A stretch of DNA of 14,093 bases from contig CALVJI010000022.1 in assembly GCA_944332105.1 (NCBI GenBank), positions 1 to 14,093 on the forward strand. The letters are read 5' to 3'. This DNA comes from an uncultured Bacilli bacterium. GTDB taxonomy: Bacteria; Bacillota_I; Bacilli_A; RF39; UBA660. A model generated the notes under the pieces. That model was not told the DNA's origin. It did not search any database and saw nothing but the letters and a program-made list of their open reading frames with translations. Positions 6,335-14,093 of the stretch are shown one piece after another. The position numbers were made by a program, and so were the translations under genes. Each line of letters opens with the position of its first letter. Positions within the stretch are counted from its first letter, which is position 1.

Positions 6335-7468
6335 TTATTCTTCAACCACAAATTCTTGCCTTTCACCTATTTGTTCTAAAACAGAGACAAAAACTTCTAT
6401 ATTCATTGTACTATTATTTACCTCTTTTTTCAAAACTTTTTTTGCAATTATCTCTTCTTTTTCATCTAAAGTCATCTCCACCTTCTCTAAAGCAGCTTCT
6501 AAAGCCTTATTTAAGGCTTCTTCTTCCGTTAAAGTTACAGTGGACTTTAAGGTCTCATATTGTTTAACAAAAGAAACTTCCGTACCAAAAATTGTCAATA
6601 AAGGATGCTTTTCTTCTTCATAATTTTCTAATCGACTTTTAAACAAAAAATCATCATAACCATTATTTTTTAATTTAATATTCCATCTTACCTTATTTGT
6701 ACGCTCAAAATTTTCATAAGTCATAGGTACACTTGCACTTACCTGATACCAAACTTCGGCATACACTTCTCCTGTTGCACATACAGTATTTTTAGTTTCT
6801 TCATCTTTTTTTATGGATCCGCTAATTAAAATATCTCCTTTTTTCACCGCATCATTTTGTGAAAACATCTTTTCCCCTTGACTATAAACCATCTCTTTAA
6901 TAATTCCGTCTTTAATCGCGACGATATTACACGCGGTGGGTTCCTCTGTCTCTTCTTCAAGTTTTCGTTCAACTACTCGCACTACATAATTCATGCCATG
7001 TGTCTCAATTTCAATCCATTCTAAATCATTTGGATACATCTCTAATATTTCATTTTTAATTTCTTCAAGCTCACCAAACTCCTTGCGCCAACTATTTTTT
7101 TTAATTCCCCTACTTTCCAAAGCATCTAACACCAAAGAACGAATCTCTTCTTTTGAATGAATCACTGTTACAGATAACATTAAATGAGAACAAAAATAAA
7201 GCAAAATAGCTCCAATCACCAACGCACATATAAAAATATGATATTGCCTTAACTTTTCTCTCGTAGCATCCCATCCTAAAGCTTGAATCTTCACAATTTT
7301 AATAAACCAAATCTTTTTTAACTTACTATAATCCTCCTTTTGAATCTTAATTTGTAAACTATTTTTTTCTTGTTGTACTTCTAAAATAGCAATTTGTTTT
7401 TCTTGACACTTTAAAAAGAAACGCGCCTTATTCGCCACTTCTATCGTTACCCACATATATTTTTTCAT
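6335..7468 (-). CDS. yqfD: Sporulation protein YqfD
   Basis: YqfD is a conserved membrane protein of endospore formers, expressed in the mother cell in Bacillus and needed for efficient sporulation; its biochemical role is unknown. The 377 residues consist of a short cytoplasmic N-terminal domain (1-75), one strong membrane span (about 78-103) and a large outside domain. That domain contains the family's most recognisable block, CNIVAIKDGIIKEM (180-193) followed by VKKGDILISG (208-217). The start ATG 7468 overlaps the yqfC TAA by one base, and AGGA lies 8 nt upstream. The C-terminal region (about 310-377) is glutamate/lysine rich. Gene pair and motif agree; no sigma-E promoter was found for it here. 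Confidence 0.93.
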   Translation of the reverse strand: MKKYMWVTIEVANKARFFLKCQEKQIAILEVQQEKNSLQIKIQKEDYSKLKKIWFIKIVKIQALGWDATREKLRQYHIFICALVIGAILLYFCSHLMLSVTVIHSKEEIRSLVLDALESRGIKKNSWRKEFGELEEIKNEILEMYPNDLEWIEIETHGMNYVVRVVERKLEEETEEPTACNIVAIKDGIIKEMVYSQGEKMFSQNDAVKKGDILISGSIKKDEETKNTVCATGEVYAEVWYQVSASVPMTYENFERTNKVRWNIKLKNNGYDDFLFKSRLENYEEEKHPLLTIFGTEVSFVKQYETLKSTVTLTEEEALNKALEAALEKVEMTLDEKEEIIAKKVLKKEVNNSTMNIEVFVSVLEQIGERQEFVVEE

Positions 7469-7707
7469 TATAAGATCCTCATCTCTTTTAAATTCCCTTG
7501 AATTAAAATTTCTTGTTTAGTTAACTTTAATACACGAAAATCATGCCCTGTAATTTCTAACTGAAAATCTTGAATCGTCAAAACAATCTTTGTTTCTTGT
7601 AAAATCTCAATTTTATTAAATCCATAGACATGCACATAATTTTTCCACAAATCAATAAAGTAATCTTGATCGAGCAAAAAATTCTTTATGGTCTTATATA
7701 AATGCAT
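7468..7707 (-). CDS. yqfC: Sporulation protein YqfC (YabP/YqfC family)
   Basis: A 79-residue protein with the beta-rich YabP/YqfC pattern: VYGFNKIEIL (28-37), FQLEITGHDFRVLKLTKQEI (48-67), ending LIQGNLKEMRIL. It is slightly shorter than the usual roughly 90 residues, mainly at the N-terminus. It directly precedes yqfD, as in Bacillus and clostridia. AGGTGG lies 4 nt before ATG 7707. The ribosome binding site sits in the loop, and the start codon in one arm, of a perfect 10-bp inverted repeat. Confidence 0.88.
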   Translation of the reverse strand: MHLYKTIKNFLLDQDYFIDLWKNYVHVYGFNKIEILQETKIVLTIQDFQLEITGHDFRVLKLTKQEILIQGNLKEMRIL

Positions 7708-7733
7708 ATAACCACCTAAAAAATTATATGCAT
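7702..7733 (-). repeat. 10-bp perfect inverted repeat around the yqfC ribosome binding site
   Basis: ATGCATATAA (minus, 7733-7724) and TTATATGCAT (7711-7702) are perfect inverted copies separated by 12 nt. The spacer contains AGGTGG, and the second arm contains the ATG of yqfC. In RNA this could fold into a hairpin that hides the start codon. All A/T-rich, so chance is a real possibility. Confidence 0.5.
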
Positions 7734-7766
7734 AAAAAAAGAAAAAAAGCTAAGCAGCATCTTTTT
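7734..7766 (-). terminator. Possible weak terminator after the unrecognised gene at 7750
   Basis: On the minus strand AAAAAG-AT-GCT, a GCTT loop, AGC and TTTTTTT can form an imperfect stem (one T/T mismatch, one G-U pair) followed by another run of seven T. It overlaps the stop codon of the upstream gene. Stem strength is poor and no convincing promoter follows before yqfC, so at most it lowers downstream expression. Confidence 0.3.
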
Positions 7767-8343
7767 CTTTCATTAAACGAATTAACTTTGGATTTTCTTC
7801 TGGCTTTGTTTCCATTTCTAAAGTTTCGATTTCTGTAGTCGTTTGTTCTATGTTTTCTTCTTGCAAATAAGAAGCAATAGGAATTTTACTAGCCAAATAC
7901 ACCCGAATAAGACGTTGTTCTTCATAAGGTAACTTTTCCCAATTTTCTAACAAAGAAGAATTTTGTAAACTTTCTTTAAAAATAACACTCGTCGAATTTT
8001 GTTTAATATTTTTTTGAAAATGATTTTCTAAATCTTTCAAATATCCTTCTTTTTTAGGTAATTTCTGAAATAATTCTGGGACAGAAAAATGCAAAATCAA
8101 GGGATCAGTAATAATAGGCACTTGATGTAAAGTTTTCCACTTTTGATGGATAAGCCCTTTTATTTTGATTCGCGATGGATCTGTTTCATTCATCACTGAA
8201 TCTTGCTCATGAATAATCTCTAAAATTTCTCCAAGATTATTCCGATGTTCTAATATAATTTGATCAATATATTCTAAACTCATCGGTATACAATAAGGTT
8301 CTCGATTAGTTCTTTCAATCCCTAAAGCATATTGTTTTTTCAT
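7750..8343 (-). CDS. Unrecognised soluble protein, first gene of the yqfC-era block
   Basis: I do not recognise this 197-residue protein. It has no signal peptide or membrane span. The N-terminus MKKQYALGIERTNREPYCIP is followed by a mostly helical body rich in Q, E, K and I. There is a P/L-rich stretch near 76-90 and an acidic, threonine-rich low-complexity segment (about 165-183) before a basic end. AAGGGGGAAGGG precedes ATG 8343, and a perfect SigA promoter lies 28 nt upstream. It heads the block leading to yqfC, yqfD and ybeY, so a housekeeping or sporulation-linked role is possible, but nothing in the sequence proves it. Base composition is like its neighbours. Confidence 0.85.
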   Translation of the reverse strand: MKKQYALGIERTNREPYCIPMSLEYIDQIILEHRNNLGEILEIIHEQDSVMNETDPSRIKIKGLIHQKWKTLHQVPIITDPLILHFSVPELFQKLPKKEGYLKDLENHFQKNIKQNSTSVIFKESLQNSSLLENWEKLPYEEQRLIRVYLASKIPIASYLQEENIEQTTTEIETLEMETKPEENPKLIRLMKEKDAA

Positions 8344-8370
8344 ATCCCTTCCCCCTTACAAGAAGAGATA

Positions 8371-8399
8371 ATTATATCAATTTTTTGAAACAATGTCAA
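8371..8399 (-). promoter_or_regulatory. Consensus SigA promoter for the yqfC-era block
   Basis: The minus strand reads TTGACA (8399-8394), a 17-nt spacer and TATAAT (8376-8371): a perfect match to the consensus. The start is expected near 8364, with a leader of about 21 nt that contains AAGGGGG. It lies between topA and the unrecognised gene and may be the main promoter for everything down to the yqzL-like gene. Confidence 0.92.
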
Positions 8400-8416
8400 A
8401 TTTCCTTAGCTAAAAA

Positions 8417-10444
8417 TCAGTTTTCTTCTATGTATCCACAAGTAGAACACACAATTTCTTTCTTCTTTTCAACCATAATTTCGCCACACTGTGGACATTT
8501 TTTAACCGGCTTATCCCAAGACGCATAATCACATTTTGGATAATGATTACATCCATAAAAGATTTTGCCTCTTTTCGTTTTCTTCTCAACAATCATGCCA
8601 TCACATTTTGGACAAGGCATAATTTCTACCACAGTTTTAGCTTCCTTCTTAATATATTTGCAAGTAGGATAATTAGAACAGGCGACAAACTCACCATAAC
8701 GTCCTCGTCTTTTAACTAAAGGACTACCACATTCTGGACAATTTTCTCCTGTTTCTTCAGCCGCCTTTTTTTCCATATTCTTAAAAGCATCTTCAACCAT
8801 TGGTTCAAAAGTATCATAAAATTCATGCAAAACTTTGACATTATTTAATTCACCGTCAGCAATTTCATCTAACTCAGTTTCCATATTCGCGGTGTATTCA
8901 ACATTGACAATATTGCTAAAAAATTCTTGTAATTTATCCGTTGTTTCAATGCCAATTTCGGTAGGTACAAATTTTTTATCTTCCATCACTACATAAGCCC
9001 GATCCTTAAGAGTTTGAATAATCGGCGCATAAGTACTTGGACGCCCGATTCCTAAACTCTCCATTTCTTTAATTAAAGAGCCTTCAGTATATCTTGGTTC
9101 TGGTTTTGTAAAGTGTTGTTCCTTTAAAATTTTATCCGCGACAATCACGCCACTTTTATAATCAGCAAAATCTGGTAAAAGAACGTCTTTTTGTTCTTCA
9201 AAACGACTATATACCTTTAAATATCCATCAAATTGCAAGACGGATCCAGTTGCTTTAAATTCATAATCATTATTTAACAAAATTGCCGTCGTATTTAAAA
9301 GACCTGCTCCAGCCATAATGCTTGCGAGTGCTCTGTAGTAAATTAAATCATATAATTTATATTCTTCATGAGTTAAATACTCTTTAATAGATTCCGGTGT
9401 CTTATAAATGCTGGTTGGCCGTATACCTTCATGAGCATCTTGAATATTTTCCTTTTTCTTTGGCACCTTGACACTGCCAACATATTCTTTACCATACTTC
9501 TTCGTAATATATTCTTTTGTCTCAGCAACAAACTCTGGTGATACTCTCTCAGAATCCGTACGCATATAAGTAATTAAACCGACTGTTTCACTACCCAAAT
9601 CAATTCCTTCATATAATTTTTGAGCAACTCGCATCGTTTTAGAAGAAGGAAAACCTAATTTACTAGAAGCCATCTGTTGTAATGTCGTCGTTTTAAAAAT
9701 CGGTTTAGAGTTCCGGGTTGTTTTTTTACTTTCTACACTTTGAATCGTAAAAGCATTCGATAAAGAAGCTAAAATATCATCTGCTTCTCTTTCCCCAGCA
9801 ATTTCAAGTTTTTTCCCTTTATACTTTTCTAAATCAGCTGTAAATGTTTTAAAATCAGCCATAATGGTCCAATATTCTTTAGGCACAAAAGCTGCAATAG
9901 CCCGTTCCCGATCAACGATTAATTTTAATGCGACACTTTGTACACGTCCAGCACTTTTTCCACCAGTTTTACTCTGCATAAGTTTACTTAAACGAAAACC
10001 AATAATCCGGTCTAAAATTCTTCTAGTCTCTTGACTTTTAACTAAATTATCATCTATTTTACGAGGATTTTTTAAGGCCTCTTCCACAACTCTTTTGGTA
10101 ATTTCGTTAAAAGTAATTCGCTCATAAGCATCTTCTTTAATATCTAAAGCTTCTTTTAAATGCCAAGAAATAGCCTCTCCCTCGCGATCTGGGTCGGTTG
10201 CCAAATAGACAAAATCGGCATTTTTCACTTCTTTTTTTAATTCGTTAATCAATTTCTTTTTCCCAGAAATAGGCACATAATTTGGCTTAAAATCATTCTC
10301 AACATCAACACCTAATCCAAACTTACCTGAAGTCGCTAAATCCATAATATGGCCCTTACTAGAAACCACTTTATAATCCTTACCTAAAAAAGCGCCAATA
10401 GTTTTACTTTTATGAGGTGACTCAACGATCATCACTTTCTTCAT
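8417..10444 (-). CDS. topA: DNA topoisomerase I (type IA)
   Basis: Relaxes negative supercoils through a transient 5'-phosphotyrosine link. The 675 residues begin with the Toprim domain (MIVESPHKSKTI with E8; TDPDREGEA 83-91). The active-site block is GLITYMRTDS, with the catalytic tyrosine at Y293. RYTEGSLIKEMESLGIGRPSTYA (451-473) is another family landmark. Three C-terminal four-cysteine zinc ribbons follow: about C569-C595, C611-C638 and C650-C669, as in other Gram-positive TopA proteins. Length is normal. AGGAGG lies 9 nt before ATG 10444, and the gene overlaps the preceding one by 23 nt. In Bacillus topA follows dprA; here the LTA-synthase-like gene takes that place. The stop codon is TGA. 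Confidence 0.98.
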   Translation of the reverse strand: MKKVMIVESPHKSKTIGAFLGKDYKVVSSKGHIMDLATSGKFGLGVDVENDFKPNYVPISGKKKLINELKKEVKNADFVYLATDPDREGEAISWHLKEALDIKEDAYERITFNEITKRVVEEALKNPRKIDDNLVKSQETRRILDRIIGFRLSKLMQSKTGGKSAGRVQSVALKLIVDRERAIAAFVPKEYWTIMADFKTFTADLEKYKGKKLEIAGEREADDILASLSNAFTIQSVESKKTTRNSKPIFKTTTLQQMASSKLGFPSSKTMRVAQKLYEGIDLGSETVGLITYMRTDSERVSPEFVAETKEYITKKYGKEYVGSVKVPKKKENIQDAHEGIRPTSIYKTPESIKEYLTHEEYKLYDLIYYRALASIMAGAGLLNTTAILLNNDYEFKATGSVLQFDGYLKVYSRFEEQKDVLLPDFADYKSGVIVADKILKEQHFTKPEPRYTEGSLIKEMESLGIGRPSTYAPIIQTLKDRAYVVMEDKKFVPTEIGIETTDKLQEFFSNIVNVEYTANMETELDEIADGELNNVKVLHEFYDTFEPMVEDAFKNMEKKAAEETGENCPECGSPLVKRRGRYGEFVACSNYPTCKYIKKEAKTVVEIMPCPKCDGMIVEKKTKRGKIFYGCNHYPKCDYASWDKPVKKCPQCGEIMVEKKKEIVCSTCGYIEEN

Positions 10445-12443
10445 ATATGTTTTCCTCCTCTTTTAACTCCCTTTGCTTAGCCTCTATCTTTTCTTCTAAA
10501 TCTTGATAATAATTTGTCGTTACTGCTAATTGACTCATTTGTTTTTTCAAATAAATCTCACGATTAATTTTTTGAATTTCTTTTAAAGTATATGTTTCTT
10601 CTCCTAAATAAGTAACCTCACCAGTCGAAGCATCATAACGAGCAATCGTATCTTGCCATGAACCATCAGCAAAAATCACTCGATTTGAATAAGTTGGACT
10701 AAATAAATCTTCGCCAAAATAAAGCCGTGGATCATAATCTAGATCAAACAAGTTTAACAAAGTCGGTAAAATATTCATATAGAAAGTATTTTCTTCAAAA
10801 ACTTGTTGCTCTAAAGTACTATTATAAATCACAAAAGGTGTTCTTTCAATTTCATAAAAATCAGTAATGTCATAATCAACTGCAGCCGCGACATCTTCAT
10901 TAGATAATCCATAAGGATAATGATCTCCATATAACACAATGACAGTATCATCTAAAATGTCCTTAGCCTCTAACTCTTGTAGTAAAGCACCTAAAGCATC
11001 ATCCGTTACTTTTAATTTTGATAAATACCGTTTTAGAGTAATCGAATAATCCGTATCATCAAACAAACTTAAATATTTCTCACCATAAGTACTCTCTTCT
11101 TCATAAGGTTGATGAGCTGTAACAGTGGTAATCCATGCCATAAATGGTTCATTTTGCGAGAATATCGCGGATGCTTTTTCCATTAATTCCACATCGCTAG
11201 GCCATTCCACAAAATTAGAAGAATCAAAAGAAATACCTAACTCGTTGCCATCATAATAATGTCCTGAACCCATACTTAAATGGAAAACATCTCGCGCATA
11301 ATAAGTAGAATCTAAATTATGATAACTACTCGTTGTATAACCAGCAGCATTAAAGCGATTAAAAATAGAAGTGAAATATTGATTATCCGGGTAAGTGTTC
11401 GCCGTACAAGAAGTATTAATAGCATAAATGGAAGTCATGCCACTAAATTCATTGTCGCCTGTTGGACACGCATTACGAGGACTATAACTATTTTCCCAAT
11501 ACCAACTATGCTCCAATATCTTAGCAAAATTAGGAAAATATTCTTCATTTAAAATGATATTATTAACAGATTCCATCATAATAACAATTAAATTCTTACC
11601 TTCAAAATATCCCGTATAATCATTTGGTTGGGTAATAGTTCGTGATAGAAAATACTCATCTAAAGTTCGATAGGTTTCATTTTTCTCTTCTTGTAAAACA
11701 CTTTCCCAAGCTGTATCATCAAAAGTTCGAACTTCCTCTTCTTCATTTTCCTCTTTTTCAAAGGAATTTTCCAAAATATTAACTGGGAAAATTTGTTGTT
11801 TTACATCCAAAAGCCCATACATACTTGTTCCAAATTGATTAATAGCAACGGAAGCATTAGTTGGCGAGAAAAATAAATCTTTGTTTTCAACCAGCTGAAT
11901 TGGATTTTGCATAAACAGAATATATAAAGTCGAGAAATAAAGCCCTGAAAGAATCACTGTAATAAAAAGCAAACAGAACTTTTGCCAAATACTCACTTTA
12001 ACTAAAGATTCTTTTTCCTTTCGCCGTGTTAAAACAACATAAACAATATAGAGAAAGAAAGGAGCTAAAACCATTAGATGTTCTAAATGATAACTCAGTA
12101 AAAAACCTTTAATATAAGATGTAACCGCGCCAATCTGACCACTTGTACCGATCGACATATAATTGCCTAAAAAGTTTTCAAATCCAACTTGTAACCACGC
12201 ATAAAGATTAGCAATAAATAAAACAAGAATTCGCACGATATCCCGCGTCTTCCCATTTTTACAAAAAGCTAACAAAAAATGAAACAAGAACGATAAAGCA
12301 AGACATGAAAGTAAAATACGCCATGAAGACCAACTAAAAATAGTAAAATTTTCTGTCGCACGAAATAAAATTTCAACAGCAAACAAGAAAAACGCATAAA
12401 TAAAAATTTCTTTGATATATTTTTTATGAATAAACTTCTTCAT
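10422..12443 (-). CDS. LTA synthase-family phosphoglycerol transferase/sulfatase, membrane-bound
   Basis: A 673-residue LtaS-type protein: five N-terminal membrane spans (about 10-28, 43-61, 69-88, 122-139 and 156-177), then a large extracellular alkaline-phosphatase/sulfatase-fold domain. Catalytic positions of LtaS are all present: the metal ligand E in MMES (E291), the nucleophile threonine in CPTGDNEF (T328, replacing KTSDSEF of LtaS), H444 in TAHQPY, and D507/H508 in YGDHY. It should therefore be active, transferring glycerolphosphate from phosphatidylglycerol to a surface polymer or glycolipid; the exact product cannot be told. The C-terminal end (about 635-673) is a charged helical tail rich in E/K. 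ATG 12443 was chosen over 12458 because AAGGTG lies 5-7 nt before it. It overlaps rnhB and topA and belongs to the rbgA operon. Confidence 0.93.
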   Translation of the reverse strand: MKKFIHKKYIKEIFIYAFFLFAVEILFRATENFTIFSWSSWRILLSCLALSFLFHFLLAFCKNGKTRDIVRILVLFIANLYAWLQVGFENFLGNYMSIGTSGQIGAVTSYIKGFLLSYHLEHLMVLAPFFLYIVYVVLTRRKEKESLVKVSIWQKFCLLFITVILSGLYFSTLYILFMQNPIQLVENKDLFFSPTNASVAINQFGTSMYGLLDVKQQIFPVNILENSFEKEENEEEEVRTFDDTAWESVLQEEKNETYRTLDEYFLSRTITQPNDYTGYFEGKNLIVIMMESVNNIILNEEYFPNFAKILEHSWYWENSYSPRNACPTGDNEFSGMTSIYAINTSCTANTYPDNQYFTSIFNRFNAAGYTTSSYHNLDSTYYARDVFHLSMGSGHYYDGNELGISFDSSNFVEWPSDVELMEKASAIFSQNEPFMAWITTVTAHQPYEEESTYGEKYLSLFDDTDYSITLKRYLSKLKVTDDALGALLQELEAKDILDDTVIVLYGDHYPYGLSNEDVAAAVDYDITDFYEIERTPFVIYNSTLEQQVFEENTFYMNILPTLLNLFDLDYDPRLYFGEDLFSPTYSNRVIFADGSWQDTIARYDASTGEVTYLGEETYTLKEIQKINREIYLKKQMSQLAVTTNYYQDLEEKIEAKQRELKEEENIYEESDDR

Positions 12444-13074
12444 TTTTTTCACCTTCATTTATTAAATCACGAACTGGCTTGTAAGTAAAGCGATAATCTT
12501 TCGTTGGACCCAACTTTTTTAACAATTCTAAGTGTCTTTTAGTTGGATATCCTTTATGTTTTCTAAACTCATATTCCGGATATTTTTGGTCAAGTTCATA
12601 CATAATATGATCCCTTGTAACCTTAGCAAGAACACTCGCCGCTGCAATAGATATTGAAAGAGCATCACCATGGACAATAGGTAAAACTGGTATTGGATAT
12701 TCTTTAAAAGGCATCGCATCTGTTAAAACATAATCAGGAGATATTTGCATATTTTGAATAGCTTCTTGCATAGCCATACGACTCGCCTCATAAATATTTA
12801 CTTCATCAATCACTTTTGCATCCACAATTCCAATTCCATAAGCAATAGCCTCTTGTTTAATAACTGGAAATAAAGCCTCGCGTTTCTTTTCACTCAATTG
12901 TTTAGAATCATTTAATCCATCCAAATGATAATTTTTAGGCAAAATAACCGCGGCCGCGACCACCGGTCCGACTAAAGGCCCTCTTCCCGCTTCATCTGTC
13001 CCACATATCAATTTATATCCCTGCTGATATAATTCTTTTTCATAAGCCAACAAATCTACTTCCATTTTTTTCAT
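12424..13074 (-). CDS. rnhB: Ribonuclease HII
   Basis: Removes ribonucleotides misincorporated in DNA and RNA from RNA-DNA hybrids. The 216 residues carry GTDEAGRGPLVGPV, with the catalytic pair D27/E28. The LTDA aspartate (D119) and HGD (D137) complete the four acidic metal ligands at the family's spacing. SIAAASVLAKVTRD (142-155) and HKGYPTKRH (173-181) are standard. The start overlaps the rbgA stop as ATGA, so translation is probably coupled; GGGGG lies 16 nt upstream, rather far. A second ATG (13065) would give a product 3 residues shorter. The rbgA-rnhB pairing is the same as in Bacillus. Confidence 0.97.
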   Translation of the reverse strand: MKKMEVDLLAYEKELYQQGYKLICGTDEAGRGPLVGPVVAAAVILPKNYHLDGLNDSKQLSEKKREALFPVIKQEAIAYGIGIVDAKVIDEVNIYEASRMAMQEAIQNMQISPDYVLTDAMPFKEYPIPVLPIVHGDALSISIAAASVLAKVTRDHIMYELDQKYPEYEFRKHKGYPTKRHLELLKKLGPTKDYRFTYKPVRDLINEGEKNEEVYS

Positions 13075-13922
13075 TTACGATCAAACGTTACCCCCTTTAT
13101 ACTTTCATTTTTAATATCATTAATAATTTTTAAAGAAACCCGATCATAATCCACTTCACCATTTTTCATTGCTCCAATTTTTTTGCCGATAATTTCATAA
13201 GCTTCTTCAATATCTTTAAGTTTTGAAATACCATATCTTTCTTTTAAAATAGTAGGATAATAATCGTTTAATTTCTGTAAAATATGCACCGCGACTTCAT
13301 CTATTGGAATTACTTCTTGTTTTAAAGCCGTAAAAGCAGATAGATTTAAAGCTACTTCTCCTTGATCAAGTCTTGGCCATAAAATACCAGGTGTATCTAA
13401 AAGTAAAATATCACTCTTTGTTTTTAACCAATTAAGTTCTTTGGTAACTCCCGGATTATTTCCAACATTTGCCACTTTTTTCTTACACAAACGATTAATC
13501 AAAGTACTTTTTCCAACATTAGGAATACCAATGACTAATACACGAATCTCCTTATCTTTTAACCCTTTTTCCTTACGCTTTTCCTGTGTTTCCATCATAA
13601 TTTCATGAGTTAAGGAAATAAGTTTCTCATAATCACTACCATTATTTAAATCTAAAAGTAATACATAACAACCTAAATTTTCATAATACTTTACCCATTC
13701 TCTTGTTACTTTCTCATCACATAAATCTTTCTTAGTCATAATAAGAATCTTTGGTTTATTTCCAATCACATTATAAATATCTTTAATTTTTGACGAAAAA
13801 GGAATACGTGCGTCCACTAATTCATAAATCACATCAATATAAGGATATTTCTCGGCAATCAAACGCCTTGTCTTGGCCATATGACCAGGATACCAGTTGA
13901 TATTTGTTTTATTTTCATTCAT
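13071..13922 (-). CDS. rbgA: Ribosome biogenesis GTPase RbgA (YlqF)
   Basis: A circularly permuted GTPase required for late assembly of the 50S subunit. The 283 residues begin with the family's INWYPGHMAKTRR (8-20) and have DAR (37-39). The permuted order is visible: G4 TKKDL (63-67) comes before G1 GIPNVGKS (132-139), G2 GVTK (158-161) and G3 DTPG (176-179). The C-terminal helical RNA-binding domain follows. ATG 13922 was preferred: GAGGA lies 10 nt upstream. A GTG at 13931 would extend it by three residues but lies too near that site. It is the first gene of the block, with a promoter directly upstream, and shares its stop with the rnhB start. Confidence 0.97.
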   Translation of the reverse strand: MNENKTNINWYPGHMAKTRRLIAEKYPYIDVIYELVDARIPFSSKIKDIYNVIGNKPKILIMTKKDLCDEKVTREWVKYYENLGCYVLLLDLNNGSDYEKLISLTHEIMMETQEKRKEKGLKDKEIRVLVIGIPNVGKSTLINRLCKKKVANVGNNPGVTKELNWLKTKSDILLLDTPGILWPRLDQGEVALNLSAFTALKQEVIPIDEVAVHILQKLNDYYPTILKERYGISKLKDIEEAYEIIGKKIGAMKNGEVDYDRVSLKIINDIKNESIKGVTFDRK

Positions 13923-13950
13923 TTGAATCACTTCCTCACAGATCTATCTT

Positions 13951-13974
13951 ATTATAACATACTTTTAAATCAAA
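13951..13974 (-). promoter_or_regulatory. Extended -10 promoter of the rbgA block
   Basis: The minus strand has TGTTATAAT with a consensus -10 TATAAT (13956-13951) and the TG of an extended -10. The -35 position is a poor match and falls in the T-tail of the preceding terminator. Start expected near 13944, leaving a leader of about 22 nt. Confidence 0.65.
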
Positions 13975-13998
13975 AGAAAAAGTAGATGGAAATCTACT
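13972..13998 (-). terminator. Rho-independent terminator of the gene at the right edge
   Basis: On the minus strand AGTAGAT (13998-13992), a TTCC loop and ATCTACT (13987-13981) form a perfect 7-bp stem followed by TTTTCTTTT. It lies 20 nt after the stop codon of the partial gene. On the plus strand no T-run follows, so it works in one direction only. Confidence 0.85.
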
Positions 13999-14018
13999 CT
14001 ATAAATTGTAATTTGTAA

Positions 14019-14093
14019 TTATAATTCTATTAAACTATTTTCAAAATCTTTAACATAGTATTTTATATTTTTTGTTCCTTTTGAAATGATAGT
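14019..14093 (-). CDS. C-terminal fragment of a gene cut by the window edge
   Basis: The minus strand is open from the right edge for 24 codons to a TAA at 14021-14019. The fragment ends in KNIKYYVKDFENSLIEL, and a good terminator follows shortly after, which is what makes it likely to be a real gene end. Too short to identify. Confidence 0.5.
   Translation of the reverse strand, partial: TIISKGTKNIKYYVKDFENSLIEL

Noticed and set aside
7716..7730. CATATAAT before yqfC as a SigE or SigA -10 box
   Set aside because: The start would fall inside the AGGTGG ribosome binding site, and no -35 match exists upstream; the bases are better explained as an arm of the inverted repeat.
12528..12719. Minus-strand open frame 12528-12719
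   Set aside because: It lies wholly within rnhB in another frame, and rnhB is certain.
1..14093. CRISPR array, phage genes, tRNA or rRNA genes
   Set aside because: No regularly spaced repeat array beyond the two-copy repeat, no phage-type proteins and no tRNA- or rRNA-like sequence were seen.

Overview
The window is a low-GC (roughly one third G+C by eye) stretch of a Gram-positive genome, almost certainly a Bacillota of the Bacilli/Erysipelotrichia type. The evidence is the gene order yqfC-yqfD-(...)-ybeY-dgkA-era-yqzL-recO-glyS, which is a broken-up version of the Bacillus arrangement, plus rbgA-rnhB-(...)-topA, a T-box leader on the glycyl-tRNA synthetase, strong AGGAGG-type ribosome binding sites and an LTA-synthase-type enzyme. 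YqfC and YqfD are spore-formation proteins, so the organism is probably a spore former or descends from one. TGA looks like a normal stop: long conserved genes (glyS, topA, era, rbgA) have all their tryptophans as TGG and no internal TGA. I cannot name the species.

Every gene lies on the minus strand, so transcription runs from right to left. Block 1 (about 13,956 to 8,417) is rbgA, rnhB, an LTA-synthase-like gene and topA, each overlapping the next, behind a promoter placed directly after the terminator of a gene cut by the right edge. Block 2 starts at a perfect TTGACA-N17-TATAAT promoter (8371-8399). It holds an unrecognised soluble protein, yqfC, yqfD, a VanZ-family membrane protein, ybeY, dgkA, era and a 29-residue YqzL-like microprotein, and ends at a small terminator (about 3825-3845). 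Bacillus has phoH and pgpH between yqfD and ybeY, and cdd before era; those are absent and a VanZ gene sits in the first gap.

Block 3 starts from a promoter whose -35 box is the loop of that terminator. It holds recO sandwiched between two paralogous, unrecognised membrane proteins, each overlapping recO by 8 nt. The downstream paralog is split by an in-frame TGA followed at once by ATG. Block 4 is glyS (single-chain glycyl-tRNA synthetase) with its own promoter and an unusually compact T-box leader that has GGA, a glycine codon, in a miniature specifier loop. The left edge holds two copies of a 26-bp imperfect direct repeat that may belong to a mobile element outside the window.

Functionally the blocks cover ribosome assembly and maturation (RbgA, Era, YbeY), nucleic acid upkeep (RNase HII, topoisomerase I, RecO), cell envelope lipids and polymers (DgkA, LTA-synthase-like protein), sporulation (YqfC/D) and translation (GlyRS). 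The most interesting unexplained items are the recO-flanking paralog pair, the TGA-split gene and the minimal T-box.
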